A stretch of DNA of 64,000 nucleotides, from assembly GCA_022842065.1 (NCBI GenBank), contig JALHQH010000011.1, forward strand, positions 1 through 64,000, given 5' to 3'. The notes below the pieces were generated by a model. That model was not told where the DNA came from and made no database searches. It was given only the letters and a program-made list of their open reading frames with translations. Shown in pieces: positions 53,354 through 62,225 of this stretch. The translations under genes and the position numbers were made by a program. The DNA comes from Caldilineaceae bacterium. GTDB lineage: Bacteria > Chloroflexota > Anaerolineae > Caldilineales > Caldilineaceae. The stretch's first letter is position 1; each line of letters begins with the position of its first letter.

Positions 53354-54685
53354 CTACACCTGATATTGTTTTACTAACTGGTAAACTGCTTCACAGCCAA
53401 ATTCAAACGCCTCCACCGGCACCCGCTCATTCGCCGCGTGAACGGTCGGCCCAGGATTAAAGCCCTTGGGCAAACGCAACGGCAGGAAGCCATAATTCTG
53501 AATCCCCAGTCGCGCAAACATGCGCCCATCGGTAAAGCCGCCGACCATCGATGGCAGCACCACCGCCGCGGGGTCCAGCTGGTTAAGAATGCCGGTCAAT
53601 AAGGGGAAGAGTGACATATCAACATCGGTCGCGCCAGGGTCATGACGGATAATCTCCAATGTCAGCGGCTCGCCTAACAACGTGGCCAATTCGCGCTGCA
53701 CATCGTCGTACGTAAAGCCGGGCAGCAATCGGCCATCGAGTTCGAGGGTAATCTCGCTGGGATGGACATTGGTCTTGTCGCCGCCGCGCACGACCGTGGG
53801 GCTGACCGTGTTGTGAAGCAATGCATCGAGCGGGCGCGCCATGCTAATGCCCTGGGCGATTAGCTGATCGAGGATGGCGTCCGTCTGGCTGGGGTCGCGC
53901 AACTTGGCGATCAGTTCGTCGGTGGGCGCCGCGGTATGTTCGGCCAACACCGCTAACATCTGTTCCATCACCGGGGTGACGTGGACAGGGAGCCGTTTGC
54001 TCTCAATCGTGCTAATCACCTGGCCGAGTTTGGCCATCGCGCCGCCCCCGCGCAAGGGTGACGAACCATGTCCACCTGGTCCCCGGAAAGTCGCCCGCAT
54101 CCAGCAGACCTGCTTCTCCGCCACCATCACATTGTAAAAGCGCTGGTCGCCGATAAATTGTGAAGAACCGCCCCCTTCGCCAATCGCATATTTCGCCCCG
54201 GCAAATTGCTCAGCGTGCTCTTCGGTGACAAAACGCGCACCATAGTCGCTGCCCGCTTCCTCGTCGGCCACAATCGCGAGGATAATATCCCCGGCCGGCA
54301 CATACCCTTCGGCCTTGGCGCGCATCACCGCGGTGAGCATCATCACAACGCCCCCCTTCATATCCAGCGAGCCGCGTCCCCAGAGCATGCCATCAAGGAT
54401 CTTGGCTGAGAAGGGCGGCTGCTCCCAATTTTGGCCCACGGTGGTCACCACATCGACATGGCCCTGCAGCACCAGCGCCGGTGCCTCGCCTCGCCCCTTT
54501 AGCCGGGTAATTAAGTTGGGCCGGTTGGGATCTTTGGCGAGAATGGTCGTCGCGAAACCGGCCTCCTTGAGCAAGCCGTCAAGGTAGTTGATACAGAGGA
54601 TCTCATTGCCGGGCGGATTGGTCGTGTCCATTTGGATCAGCGTTTGCAGGATTTCGACCGGGCGTTGGTAGATCGGTGTGGTCAT
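53354..54685 (-). CDS. M20-family metallopeptidase (ArgE/DapE type)
   Basis: A 443-residue zinc peptidase or deacylase. The metal motifs are LVLQGHVDVV (H), GRGSLDMKGG (D) and IVADEEAGSDYG (E-E). The dimerisation domain sits between (GPGGHGSSPLRGGGAM). The closing H (GPTVHAANE) lies near the end. The substrate may be an N-acylated amino acid or dipeptide. Forms an operon with the GNAT gene downstream. Confidence 0.9.
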   Translation of the reverse strand: MTTPIYQRPVEILQTLIQMDTTNPPGNEILCINYLDGLLKEAGFATTILAKDPNRPNLITRLKGRGEAPALVLQGHVDVVTTVGQNWEQPPFSAKILDGMLWGRGSLDMKGGVVMMLTAVMRAKAEGYVPAGDIILAIVADEEAGSDYGARFVTEEHAEQFAGAKYAIGEGGGSSQFIGDQRFYNVMVAEKQVCWMRATFRGPGGHGSSPLRGGGAMAKLGQVISTIESKRLPVHVTPVMEQMLAVLAEHTAAPTDELIAKLRDPSQTDAILDQLIAQGISMARPLDALLHNTVSPTVVRGGDKTNVHPSEITLELDGRLLPGFTYDDVQRELATLLGEPLTLEIIRHDPGATDVDMSLFPLLTGILNQLDPAAVVLPSMVGGFTDGRMFARLGIQNYGFLPLRLPKGFNPGPTVHAANERVPVEAFEFGCEAVYQLVKQYQV

Positions 54686-54728
54686 GATTGGTCCTTTATA
54701 TGGCGTAACCGTAGATTATTTCAAGCTA

Positions 54729-54754
54729 TCCCGTAGGGACACCTGACCTTAGGA
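54729..54754 (+). repeat. 26-bp dispersed repeat
   Basis: TCCCGTAGGGACACCTGACC plus TTAGGA, between the DUF5615 gene end and the M20 gene start. A second copy is at 56878-56903 and a third, more divergent, at 14382-14407. Confidence 0.55.
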
Positions 54755-54757
54755 AGA

Positions 54758-55123
54758 TTACCATTGATAGCCATTCAATACCCAAAATCCACCAGCGATT
54801 GGTACGTTGATCGATTCCAAATTCCGAATTGCGCGTACCATGTCATGGTAATCCATATCACGCGTCGGATCATTGTCACGGTAGACAGCCAAAATGCCAC
54901 CGTGCTGACTGTCCATGATATGCAACTGCTCGAAATCGCCTGGATTATATGTGAGGATCGCCTGCGCATTGCGCTTGATGTGCGCAAAATGGATGTGATC
55001 TTTTGCCCCAACGAGCGGTGGATCAACCTCAGTAGGGATCTGCACCTCATGGCCGGCTTCGACCAGTAATTGGCGTAATCGGTAGGAGACAGCACAATCA
55101 TCGAGGTAGATGTGGAGGCTCAA
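54758..55123 (-). CDS. DUF5615/PIN-like toxin
   Basis: A 121-residue protein of the DUF5615 PIN-like family. LHIYLDDCAVSYRLRQLLVEAGHEV starts with the D-D acidic pair typical of the fold; GAKDHIHFAHIKRNAQAILTYNPGDFEQL follows. It overlaps the antitoxin-like gene by 26 bases. PIN-like proteins of this type are proposed nucleases paired with DUF433 antitoxins. Confidence 0.8.
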   Translation of the reverse strand: MSLHIYLDDCAVSYRLRQLLVEAGHEVQIPTEVDPPLVGAKDHIHFAHIKRNAQAILTYNPGDFEQLHIMDSQHGGILAVYRDNDPTRDMDYHDMVRAIRNLESINVPIAGGFWVLNGYQW

Positions 55124-55649
55124 GTTTGATCTCTGCTTTTAGTAAGCGTTGTTTTTCATCTTCTGCTTCTCGTTCGATCAGTTCACGGTTCACTTCGTAA
55201 TAAACTTGTGCTTCGCGGACTTGCGCCACTGGCAGATCCATATCCAAGGCAGCGTCCTCGGCAGACAACTTATTTGCCCGCATCGTATAAATCAACTGCC
55301 CGACCCGCATGTTGCGCCCCTTCAAATAATACTGTTTGTAGGTAGAATCGGGCTGCGGGGCCAAAAATTCATAATGTTCAAAGCGCAATGGTTCAACGGC
55401 AGGGACGCTTAGCTCTTTATATTTGTCAATCGCTGCCAGCGTCTCCTGCGTCACCGAAATGACGCGGCGACCGGCCAACAATTCGTTGAGGATCCACAAA
55501 AATGTCCCGTAGGCCTGTTGCAACAAATCGGCGCGTGAGCGCACCGAAAGCCGCGCCGCCAAATGTTGCAGCAACGTCGCCTCTGCTTCCGAGAGATCAA
55601 CTTGGACCCGCACCTTTTTGGCTGTTGTAGAGGTCGAATAGAGTGTCAC
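55098..55649 (-). CDS. DUF433-like antitoxin with ribbon-helix-helix N terminus
   Basis: A 183-residue protein. The N-terminal part (VRVQVDLSEAEATLLQHLAARLSVRSRADLLQQAYGTFLW) looks like a ribbon-helix-helix DNA-binding domain. The C-terminal part (VGQLIYTMRANKLSAEDAALDMDLPVAQVREAQVYYEVNRELIEREAEDEKQRL) resembles the DUF433 helix-turn-helix found in antitoxins. GTG 55649 is chosen because AGGAG lies six bases before it. The longer frame is read through the dispersed repeat at 55756. Confidence 0.7.
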   Translation of the reverse strand: MTLYSTSTTAKKVRVQVDLSEAEATLLQHLAARLSVRSRADLLQQAYGTFLWILNELLAGRRVISVTQETLAAIDKYKELSVPAVEPLRFEHYEFLAPQPDSTYKQYYLKGRNMRVGQLIYTMRANKLSAEDAALDMDLPVAQVREAQVYYEVNRELIEREAEDEKQRLLKAEIKLEPPHLPR

Positions 55650-55755
55650 ATTGTCTCCTGGTGGCGTTAAATAATTGATTGTGTAAACCGCCCGCGCCCA
55701 GGGGCGGGTACCCATTGGGTGCGAAAGCCACAGGGCTACAGGACGATGCAGGCTA

Positions 55756-55807
55756 AAGCCCGCTTCAGCGGGCGCTGTTCCTAGCCAGGCGGCTTTAGCC
55801 CCTGGCG
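55756..55807. repeat. Dispersed repeat, right half copy
   Basis: 52 bases that match 25960-26011 with one difference. The adjacent sequence (55690-55750) holds short GC-rich palindromes. The left arm of the 25-bp hairpin seen at 25924 is absent here. Confidence 0.7.
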
Positions 55808-55887
55808 ATCTCCCATCATTTACCCGTACTATCGCTTCTGCTACATCCAATTCTACTCCAAAATGGAGTCTGTGTCAATGGCAGATT

Positions 55888-56832
55888 TCACGGCACCACC
55901 ACCCGAAAATCCCCAAACTCACAAACTACCCGCTGCCCCACCCCCGCCGCAACCCCCACATCCAGCCTGGCCAGCCCTAGACGGGGCAACACTTGATGCC
56001 CCACCAACTGGTCATTCACATAAAACCAGTGCTCATTATGCAGTGCTAGAATCGCCAGCTTGTTTGGCTGCCCTGGCTGTAATGAAGGTGTCGGCAACTG
56101 GCGCAGATAGACTTTTGCATCATCACCGCCATTGCGCGTTTGTACCACGGAGATGCGGCGCATGATCTCCCGCACGCGGAAAAAGGCGTAATATTCATCG
56201 TTGATCGCCTCGAAGAGCAGCCCATACCCATCGGCCTCGTGGTCGCCTTGCACCAACTGCGCCCGCACCGTCAAATAGTAGATCGGCGGGGCAAAGCAGT
56301 TGCTATCCCCACCCATAAAGACATCCTCGTGATATTTATTGCGTAGGGTCAATTGGTAACGCCCATTTGCCATTGCCCGCTCAATTTGGCAGATCCCGTT
56401 ATGTTTGTGGCCGACGCCCCACCGTTGGTAGTTGCTGGTGAAGTCGTCACGAAAATGGGTCTGCCAGGTTGCTTCGATTTGTGCCAAGGAGGGTATAGCT
56501 TGAGGGAGCGGGCGCGGCTCATCATCCTGTTCGCGATAACGGATCACCTCAGCCTGCGCCAAGACCGCCCCCGGCGTGCCATATTTCACCCACGCCGGGT
56601 TGACCGCATAAAAGAGCAGATCCGCCTGAAACGCGGTCAGACAGAGCGCATTCGCCAGCCGCTCGACCAGATCCGGCGTGCGCGGCAGATAGTCACCGGC
56701 AAACCAACCGGCCAACGTACGCCGACTGACGCCAATTGCGGTGGCTACTTCGGTTTGCGTCTTGCGCGTCTCCAAGTCTTGATGTAGGTGAAAGTAAACA
56801 GTAAGCAATTCGGCAAAAGTGTAGTTGAGCAT
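55888..56832 (-). CDS. HTH protein fused to a concanavalin-like beta domain
   Basis: A 314-residue protein. Residues 1-85 contain a helix-turn-helix (TQTEVATAIGVSRRTLAGWFAGDYLPRTPDLVERLANAL). The C-terminal 200 residues resemble a LamG/DUF1080-type jelly roll (NYQRWGVGH, YYLTVRAQLVQGDHEADGYGLLFEAINDEYYAFFRVRE, KLAILALHNEHWFYVNDQLVG). The latter fold usually acts outside the cell, but no signal or membrane segment is seen. A ligand-sensing DNA-binding protein is one reading. ATG 56832 is the Met just before the HTH; the longer frame adds 34 residues without support. Confidence 0.65.
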   Translation of the reverse strand: MLNYTFAELLTVYFHLHQDLETRKTQTEVATAIGVSRRTLAGWFAGDYLPRTPDLVERLANALCLTAFQADLLFYAVNPAWVKYGTPGAVLAQAEVIRYREQDDEPRPLPQAIPSLAQIEATWQTHFRDDFTSNYQRWGVGHKHNGICQIERAMANGRYQLTLRNKYHEDVFMGGDSNCFAPPIYYLTVRAQLVQGDHEADGYGLLFEAINDEYYAFFRVREIMRRISVVQTRNGGDDAKVYLRQLPTPSLQPGQPNKLAILALHNEHWFYVNDQLVGHQVLPRLGLARLDVGVAAGVGQRVVCEFGDFRVVVP

Positions 56833-56877
56833 GGGTGGGAGATGGGAGATTAGTGATTGGGTGATTGGTTTAATTTG

Positions 56878-56903
56878 TCCCGTAGGGACACTTGACTTTA
56901 GGA
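56878..56903. repeat. 26-bp dispersed repeat
   Basis: TCCCGTAGGGACACTTGACT plus TTAGGA, followed by GACCGTCCCTACGAGAC, its partial inverse. It lies upstream of the HTH-fusion gene. Confidence 0.55.
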
Positions 56904-57120
56904 GACCGTCCCTACGAGACAGGATTTTGTCCAAATTGATAAAATTGCTTTAGCGAGTTGCTCAATTGTGCAAGTTTAGTGTGGATGTTTGGTGTATGCT
57001 CTCATCGTAGCGTGCAGCGGATGGTTGCAACAAATCGCATGATGCGCCAAATGACAGGAATTATCTTTAAGCCACTGCGGACTTTTACAGCGGAACACTC
57101 TTGATACGAAAGGTTACCCT

Positions 57121-58608
57121 ATGTCCACCTCCCAAAAACGCAGCGCCCTCATCCTGCTGGTTGGTTTCCTCCTACTGGTACTACTCGCCTTTTTGCCAGT
57201 AAGGAATGACGCCGGCCGGGCGGCAAAGACGATGACCTTCGTCTCCCCCTTGCCGGTAACACCCATGGTGGAGACTCGTACATTAGCCCTTTCTCCGGCC
57301 TTACCACCGTTGACCACAACCACCACGCTGACCCCAACCTTACCCCACGATCTATTCTTCGTCAACGAAAATGGCCTTATGCGCTGGCGTCACGCTGCGC
57401 GGCGGCTGGAGACCATCATTGCCACCACCGTCGTGACTTCAACGCCAACACAGGAGCCGTGGCACACGGTCGAATATAAAACTAGCCCAGATCAACGCCA
57501 GGTGTTGGTTGCTTATGGTATGGGTATCGTCGGTGAGAACAGCACTTTTCACCTGGCCCGCTATGAACCGGCGACCGCCCGCTTGACGACACTGATGACG
57601 ACTACTCATTTCATTAGCGACTTCATGCTGGCCCCTGACGGGAGTTGGGCAGCCTATCTGCTGCGCGATACGCGGGCAAGACGCCCTTGGTGGCGCACGC
57701 TCTTTTCCCGTAATGTCTGTGGTTGTGAGGAAATCTATCTGGCAACGGTCTATCTGCTGCGCTTGCAGCCACCGTATACGCCGCAACCATTACGGGTCTG
57801 TGGTCGAGCGGGCAATGGCATGGGTGAGTGTGGCGGTTTGGTGCCCTTGCTGTCCGATCAAAGTCAACTTGTCTGGCATGACGGTGCCGGTTACTGGACT
57901 GCCGATCCGGCGTCGGGTGCTGTGCATTTCTTGGCCAACTATAGCCAACCGGCCATCGTCCTGCCGAAGCCAGCGCTTAACGCCGAGTCACCATTCGCTT
58001 CACCTTATGTGATCAGTTGGATTGTGGAGCCGCAGACGCTGACCTATGGCCTCTTTAACCGGCAAAGCTGGACGGTGACGAAGTTGCCGGCGCAGGCTGG
58101 ACAGAGCGTTCACACCAGTTCACTGGCATTTTTAGCCGATGGTCGTCTGTTTTGGCACAAGCCTCGTGGTAGTTTTGCGGTATGGACTTTAGACGAACAA
58201 CAAGCGGGAACGCCAACCCGGCGTACAATCTGGCAACTACCGTTGGCCATGCGCGATTATGCGATCAAGACCACCGTTTTGCGCGGAGGGAAAGTCGGTC
58301 TCACGCTGGAAAGACCCTCGTCCCGTGGTGCGCGTGCTGCCGGCCTGTATTGGGTTGATCTAACGAAAGGACAACTCATCAAAGTCAACCGTTTACCGGC
58401 TCACGCAGAATCGCCCGATGTCGCGGTTGCTGACACAATCGAATGGGCCGCTGATGGCAGTGGGGCACTCTATATTGACGATGTTGCAATCGTTGGACGA
58501 AGTAACGTGACCTACATTCCTGCCGATGGCGGTCCATTCGTTGAACTTAGTACGACCTTGGGGCAAACGATGGAACAGCTTACCTGGCTGCTACCTGCTG
58601 CCCATTAA
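57121..58608 (+). CDS. Membrane-anchored beta-propeller-like protein
   Basis: A 495-residue protein with an N-terminal signal anchor (LILLVGFLLLVLLAFLPV) and a Thr/Pro-rich linker (TTTTTLTPTLPH). The remainder looks like a WD40/TolB-like propeller with blades such as LFFVNENGLMRWRHAARRLE, DFMLAPDGSWAAYLLRDT, GRLFWHKPRGSFAVWTLD. Cysteines (NVCGCEE, RVCGR and GECGG) may form disulphides. ATG 57121 follows AAAGG by eight bases. No enzymatic motif. Confidence 0.6.
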   Translation: MSTSQKRSALILLVGFLLLVLLAFLPVRNDAGRAAKTMTFVSPLPVTPMVETRTLALSPALPPLTTTTTLTPTLPHDLFFVNENGLMRWRHAARRLETIIATTVVTSTPTQEPWHTVEYKTSPDQRQVLVAYGMGIVGENSTFHLARYEPATARLTTLMTTTHFISDFMLAPDGSWAAYLLRDTRARRPWWRTLFSRNVCGCEEIYLATVYLLRLQPPYTPQPLRVCGRAGNGMGECGGLVPLLSDQSQLVWHDGAGYWTADPASGAVHFLANYSQPAIVLPKPALNAESPFASPYVISWIVEPQTLTYGLFNRQSWTVTKLPAQAGQSVHTSSLAFLADGRLFWHKPRGSFAVWTLDEQQAGTPTRRTIWQLPLAMRDYAIKTTVLRGGKVGLTLERPSSRGARAAGLYWVDLTKGQLIKVNRLPAHAESPDVAVADTIEWAADGSGALYIDDVAIVGRSNVTYIPADGGPFVELSTTLGQTMEQLTWLLPAAH

Positions 58609-58812
58609 CCCGTTTTAACGGGTTTGTGCGTCTCAGCCGGGTATTTTAACCCCGGCTTGGCCCCAGTGTACTGCGCATCCCCAGATGCGCAGCCCGTCTT
58701 GCGCCGCAATTGTTCGCATCTGGACCCATTCCAAAGGCGGATTCTCTCTGGGGGCCGTCCCCGGCTCACTACACGTTTCCTAATTTGGAATTGCTGGCTC
58801 TCTCCCGCTACT

Positions 58813-58895
58813 GTAACTACCAAGCCTGTGCTAGCCGCATCCGTGATGCGGCGGCGAGTCACGGACTCGCCATTCGCGAGAGGGTTAGTAGTTAC
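58813..58895. repeat. MITE-like palindromic element, copy 4 (family GTAACTAC)
   Basis: Ends GTAACTACCAAGCC and GGGTTAGTAGTTAC enclose inner hairpins (GCCGCATC/GATGCGGC and GCGAGTC/GACTCGC). It lies directly next to the stop codon of the DNRLRE-like gene at 58899. The rest of 58609-58812 contains only short GC-rich hairpins. Confidence 0.65.
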
Positions 58896-58898
58896 CCG

Positions 58899-59696
58899 CT
58901 ACTTTTGAATCAACGGTAGATAAAAATTACGTAATGCCGTCCCCGTAACCGTATAAACCACCGTCAACTGTGGCCGGTTGGTCAGACTGTTACTTTCGCG
59001 CGCCGTAAAGCGCTTGGCTGTGCCGGCGACAGACTCATCACCGACCACGACCCAGCCGAAATCAGTGGCGGGCGTATCTAGCCACTGCTGGACTTCTGTC
59101 ACCATGGCCGGTGACGATGGCCAGCGATAGAACCCAACCCCGCTGACTGATGTGGTGGCCGTGGCGGTGGGCGCAAAATCGCCGCCGGGCGTCTGCCAGA
59201 ACGTGGTCGTGTGAAAGGTGTGTAGCCAGGTGGCGTCGCCGCTCGCTGCGGTGGCACCTTTGCCCTCGTTTGCCGTGGCATCCGAACTACCCTCGCCCCA
59301 GTCCGCCAAGGCGCGATGAAGACTAACATTGGCCGCGCCGCCACTGGTCTTGGACATCTGTAATTGTAGGGTCGCGCTGACAATCGTCGCGTCAGTGGGG
59401 ATTTTATCGGCGATGGCAAAAGCAATTAGCCCCCGCCGGATGGACGTGCCGTTGGTATTCCCCACAAAGAAAAATGCTCCCGCTCCATTGCTCACCTCGC
59501 CGGTGGTGCTTTCATAGAGCGTATTATCTTTGGTCGGTGTCAGGACGACCGTGACCGTAATCAGTGCTGCCTCGCTTTGCGGCGCAACGCGTGCCGACGC
59601 CGCCAGCACCGGCTGACCGATAAATTGCAACCCAAAGAGCGCACCGGTCAACCCAATCGCCATGCTCAACATGTAAATAAGTGGTCTATGTTTCAT
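58899..59696 (-). CDS. Secreted DNRLRE-domain-like protein with YLPLI tail
   Basis: A 265-residue exported protein. The signal peptide (IYMLSMAIGLTGALFGLQF) is followed by a domain that fits the DNRLRE/CBM-like type: DNTLYESTTGEVSNGAGAFFFVG, then RRGLIAFAI, then a SLHRALADWGEGSS strand. Such domains are part of cell-surface and adhesion proteins. The end is NFYLPLIQK, the shared C-terminal motif. ATG 59696 follows GGAGATTGG. No partner is evident. Confidence 0.7.
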   Translation of the reverse strand: MKHRPLIYMLSMAIGLTGALFGLQFIGQPVLAASARVAPQSEAALITVTVVLTPTKDNTLYESTTGEVSNGAGAFFFVGNTNGTSIRRGLIAFAIADKIPTDATIVSATLQLQMSKTSGGAANVSLHRALADWGEGSSDATANEGKGATAASGDATWLHTFHTTTFWQTPGGDFAPTATATTSVSGVGFYRWPSSPAMVTEVQQWLDTPATDFGWVVVGDESVAGTAKRFTARESNSLTNRPQLTVVYTVTGTALRNFYLPLIQK

Positions 59697-59806
59697 CGTC
59701 CAATCTCCCCATCCGCTTCCCTGAAATCTGTTCTTGACCTTGAATTGCAAAACTGCACTGGCCTGCTTTTCCGCTCAATCCGTTCTCAAAATCCGTTGAC
59801 AGCACG

Positions 59807-60919
59807 TCAACCCAACCCTTCTTTCGTCTCCGCAATGAGGTGATCAACCACCGCCTTCAGATCACCCGTCGCTGCGAAGACGCGCAACTGGCGGTCGGCA
59901 CTGGTGCCATTTTCCAACATGCGCTCGATGGGGGCGATGGCGGCGCGGGTGTCTAGCTCGTCAATTTCCTCGCCGATCATCTCCAATAGTTCACGTACCA
60001 GCGCACGCGTCGGCACTTCCTGGCTTTTGCCGAAGTCGATCATCTTGCCGTCGAGGCCATAGCGCGAGGCGCGCCAGCGGTTCTCTTCGATCAGATCGCG
60101 GCGATAGATGCGGAAGGTAAGATTCTTGCGCCGCAACTTCCAGAGCCAGAGCACAAGCGCCTGGAAGACCGCCGCAATCGCAATCGCTTCGTCAACCCGG
60201 GTGCAGATGTCGCAGATGCGAAATTCAAGGGTCGGGTATTTGTGATGGGGGCGCACATCCCACCAGATCTTACTGGCATCCGGGATCACACCGACGCGCG
60301 CCAGCGAACCGACCAGGTTGTCATAGTCGGCCACGGTGCGACAGATATCGGGAATGCCGGAGCGGGGAAAGTCTTCAAAAACCACGGAACGATAACTCTT
60401 GAGGCCAGTTTTGCGTCCCAGCCAGAAGGGGCTGCTGGTGCTGAGCGCGAGGATATGGGGCAACATATAGCGCACCACATTCATGGCATCAACGGCAAAG
60501 GCGCGATCCTCAATGCCGACATGGACATGCATGCCGAAGATCAGCAGCCGCTGGGCCAACACCTGCATCTCTTCCAACACCCCTTGATAGCGCGGCAAGG
60601 GCGTCACCGGCTGATCAAGCCAGCGCGAGAAGGGATGGGTTGCGGCGGCTACCACAGCTAACTCTTTCTGTTCGGCCAGACCAACAATAAAGCCGCGCTG
60701 TTTGGCCAGCTCTTCATGGAGTTGGCTGATGGTTTCACAGGCCGGCGTGCCCAGTTCAACCATCGACTGGTGCAACTCTGGCTTTAACTCGCGTTCAATC
60801 ATGATCACCCGGTCGTTGTCGATAAACTGGGTGATAAAGGAGCGCATCTCGCGCGTCTCCGGATCGATGATCTGATACTCTTCTTCAATGCCCAGGGTAA
60901 GCGAAGGGCGTGCGATCAT
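59807..60919 (-). CDS. YbdK-type carboxylate-amine ligase
   Basis: A 370-residue protein of the glutamate-cysteine-ligase-like YbdK family. The N-terminal [17 protein letters not shown] gives the E-E-E metal site. [36 protein letters not shown] is the second block, and [19 protein letters not shown] the third. Family members ligate a carboxylate to an amine with ATP; the substrates here are unknown. It is a paralogue of the neighbour at 61042. Gene order and strand suggest an operon. Confidence 0.9.
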   Translation of the reverse strand: MIARPSLTLGIEEEYQIIDPETREMRSFITQFIDNDRVIMIERELKPELHQSMVELGTPACETISQLHEELAKQRGFIVGLAEQKELAVVAAATHPFSRWLDQPVTPLPRYQGVLEEMQVLAQRLLIFGMHVHVGIEDRAFAVDAMNVVRYMLPHILALSTSSPFWLGRKTGLKSYRSVVFEDFPRSGIPDICRTVADYDNLVGSLARVGVIPDASKIWWDVRPHHKYPTLEFRICDICTRVDEAIAIAAVFQALVLWLWKLRRKNLTFRIYRRDLIEENRWRASRYGLDGKMIDFGKSQEVPTRALVRELLEMIGEEIDELDTRAAIAPIERMLENGTSADRQLRVFAATGDLKAVVDHLIAETKEGLG

Positions 60920-60963
60920 AGCGTTGTCTCCTGTAGGGGCGGCTGTTTATTAAGGGCGCTGGT

Positions 60964-61043
60964 GATTCGTGATTGGGTGATCGCAGTGTGGGCGCTATGC
61001 ACCATTAGCCGGCGACGAATCACGAATCACCCAATCACGAATC
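60964..61043. repeat. 18-bp inverted repeat between the YbdK genes
   Basis: GATTCGTGATTGGGTGAT (60964-60981) and its exact complement (61026-61043). The right arm is followed by a tandem duplicate of CACGAATCACCCAAT. The repeat overlaps the stop codon of the 61042 gene and supplies its last two residues. Confidence 0.7.
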
Positions 61044-62160
61044 ACCCAATCTTTTCCGTCTCTGCCACAATAAAATCGACGACAGCCTTGGGATCTTGAC
61101 CCGCGGCTTGCCAGACTTCGACCTGTTGCCGGGCATTGGCACCCCGCTGCAAGATCGTCTCGACATGATCAAGTTCTTCCAAGCTGTTAAGCCGCTCGGC
61201 AAACGGGGTGACAAACGTAACCAGCTCGCGCACCAGATCCGGCGCGGGGGCCATCTGTTCCAGCCCCCAATCGATCAGTTGGCCTTCTAGCCCATAACGC
61301 ACGGCCCGCCATTTGTTCTCGGCGATCAGCAGCCGCTCATATTGGCGGAAGGTCATGTTGCGCGCCCGCAAGTCAACCATCCAGGCGACCGTCGCTTGGA
61401 TCAGTGCGGTGATCGCCAAGGTATCGCGTACATTGGGCAACATGTCACAGATCCGAATGACCAGGGTAGGGAAGCGATGGTGAGGTGTAATATCATAGCG
61501 CAACTGGCGGGCATCGCTGATGCTGTTGGTGCGCACGAGCGTGTCGATATAGCTGCGATACTCCTGATAGCCGCTAAAAGAACCGGGAATGCCCGTGCGC
61601 GGCAGCGCGTCCATCAACACGCTGCGGTAACTTTTTAACCCGGTGTTGCGCCCATTCCAAAAGGGGCTACTCGTGGCGAGGCAGAGAATATGCGGCAAGA
61701 CATAGCGCATGGTATTCATCACATCCACTGCCAACTCGCGATCCTCAACGCCGATGTGAATGCGCAGCCCAAAGACCAGGAGCCGCCGCGCAATCATCTG
61801 CGCATCATCGAGGATCGCCCGATAGCCGGGCATCACATCGCTACGTCCCTCCCAGTGGCTAAAGGGATGGGTGCCAGATGCCGCCAATTTGCAGCCATTG
61901 CTCTGTGCAAATTCGAGCATCTGCGCCCGTAGCCGCAACAGTTGCAGCTGGGCTTCTTTAATATCGGCACTCACGGGCGTACCGACTTCGATCACTGCGC
62001 TGTTGAGCTGTTCCGTAAAGTCAGTCTCTTTTGTCCGCCCGCGTACCAGCATTTGGTCACGCGACATCGACTGCCGCACATAGCCCAACAGCTCGCGGCT
62101 CTCCGGCTCGATTAACTGATATTCTTCTTCAATGCCAATATTAAAGGTCGGATGATACAT
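61042..62160 (-). CDS. YbdK-type carboxylate-amine ligase, paralogue
   Basis: A 372-residue YbdK-family ligase. [22 protein letters not shown] and [35 protein letters not shown] carry the family motifs, and [19 protein letters not shown] the third. It shares domain order with its neighbour at 59807, with clear divergence ([16 protein letters not shown] against [16 protein letters not shown]), so the duplication is old. The gene pair may have divided substrates. Confidence 0.9.
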   Translation of the reverse strand: MYHPTFNIGIEEEYQLIEPESRELLGYVRQSMSRDQMLVRGRTKETDFTEQLNSAVIEVGTPVSADIKEAQLQLLRLRAQMLEFAQSNGCKLAASGTHPFSHWEGRSDVMPGYRAILDDAQMIARRLLVFGLRIHIGVEDRELAVDVMNTMRYVLPHILCLATSSPFWNGRNTGLKSYRSVLMDALPRTGIPGSFSGYQEYRSYIDTLVRTNSISDARQLRYDITPHHRFPTLVIRICDMLPNVRDTLAITALIQATVAWMVDLRARNMTFRQYERLLIAENKWRAVRYGLEGQLIDWGLEQMAPAPDLVRELVTFVTPFAERLNSLEELDHVETILQRGANARQQVEVWQAAGQDPKAVVDFIVAETEKIG

Positions 62161-62225
62161 AGTCCCCTTCCAAACAACCGTAGGTTAGGCTGTTCCCAAA
62201 ATTTAATCGTCTATTGGTCAAACGT

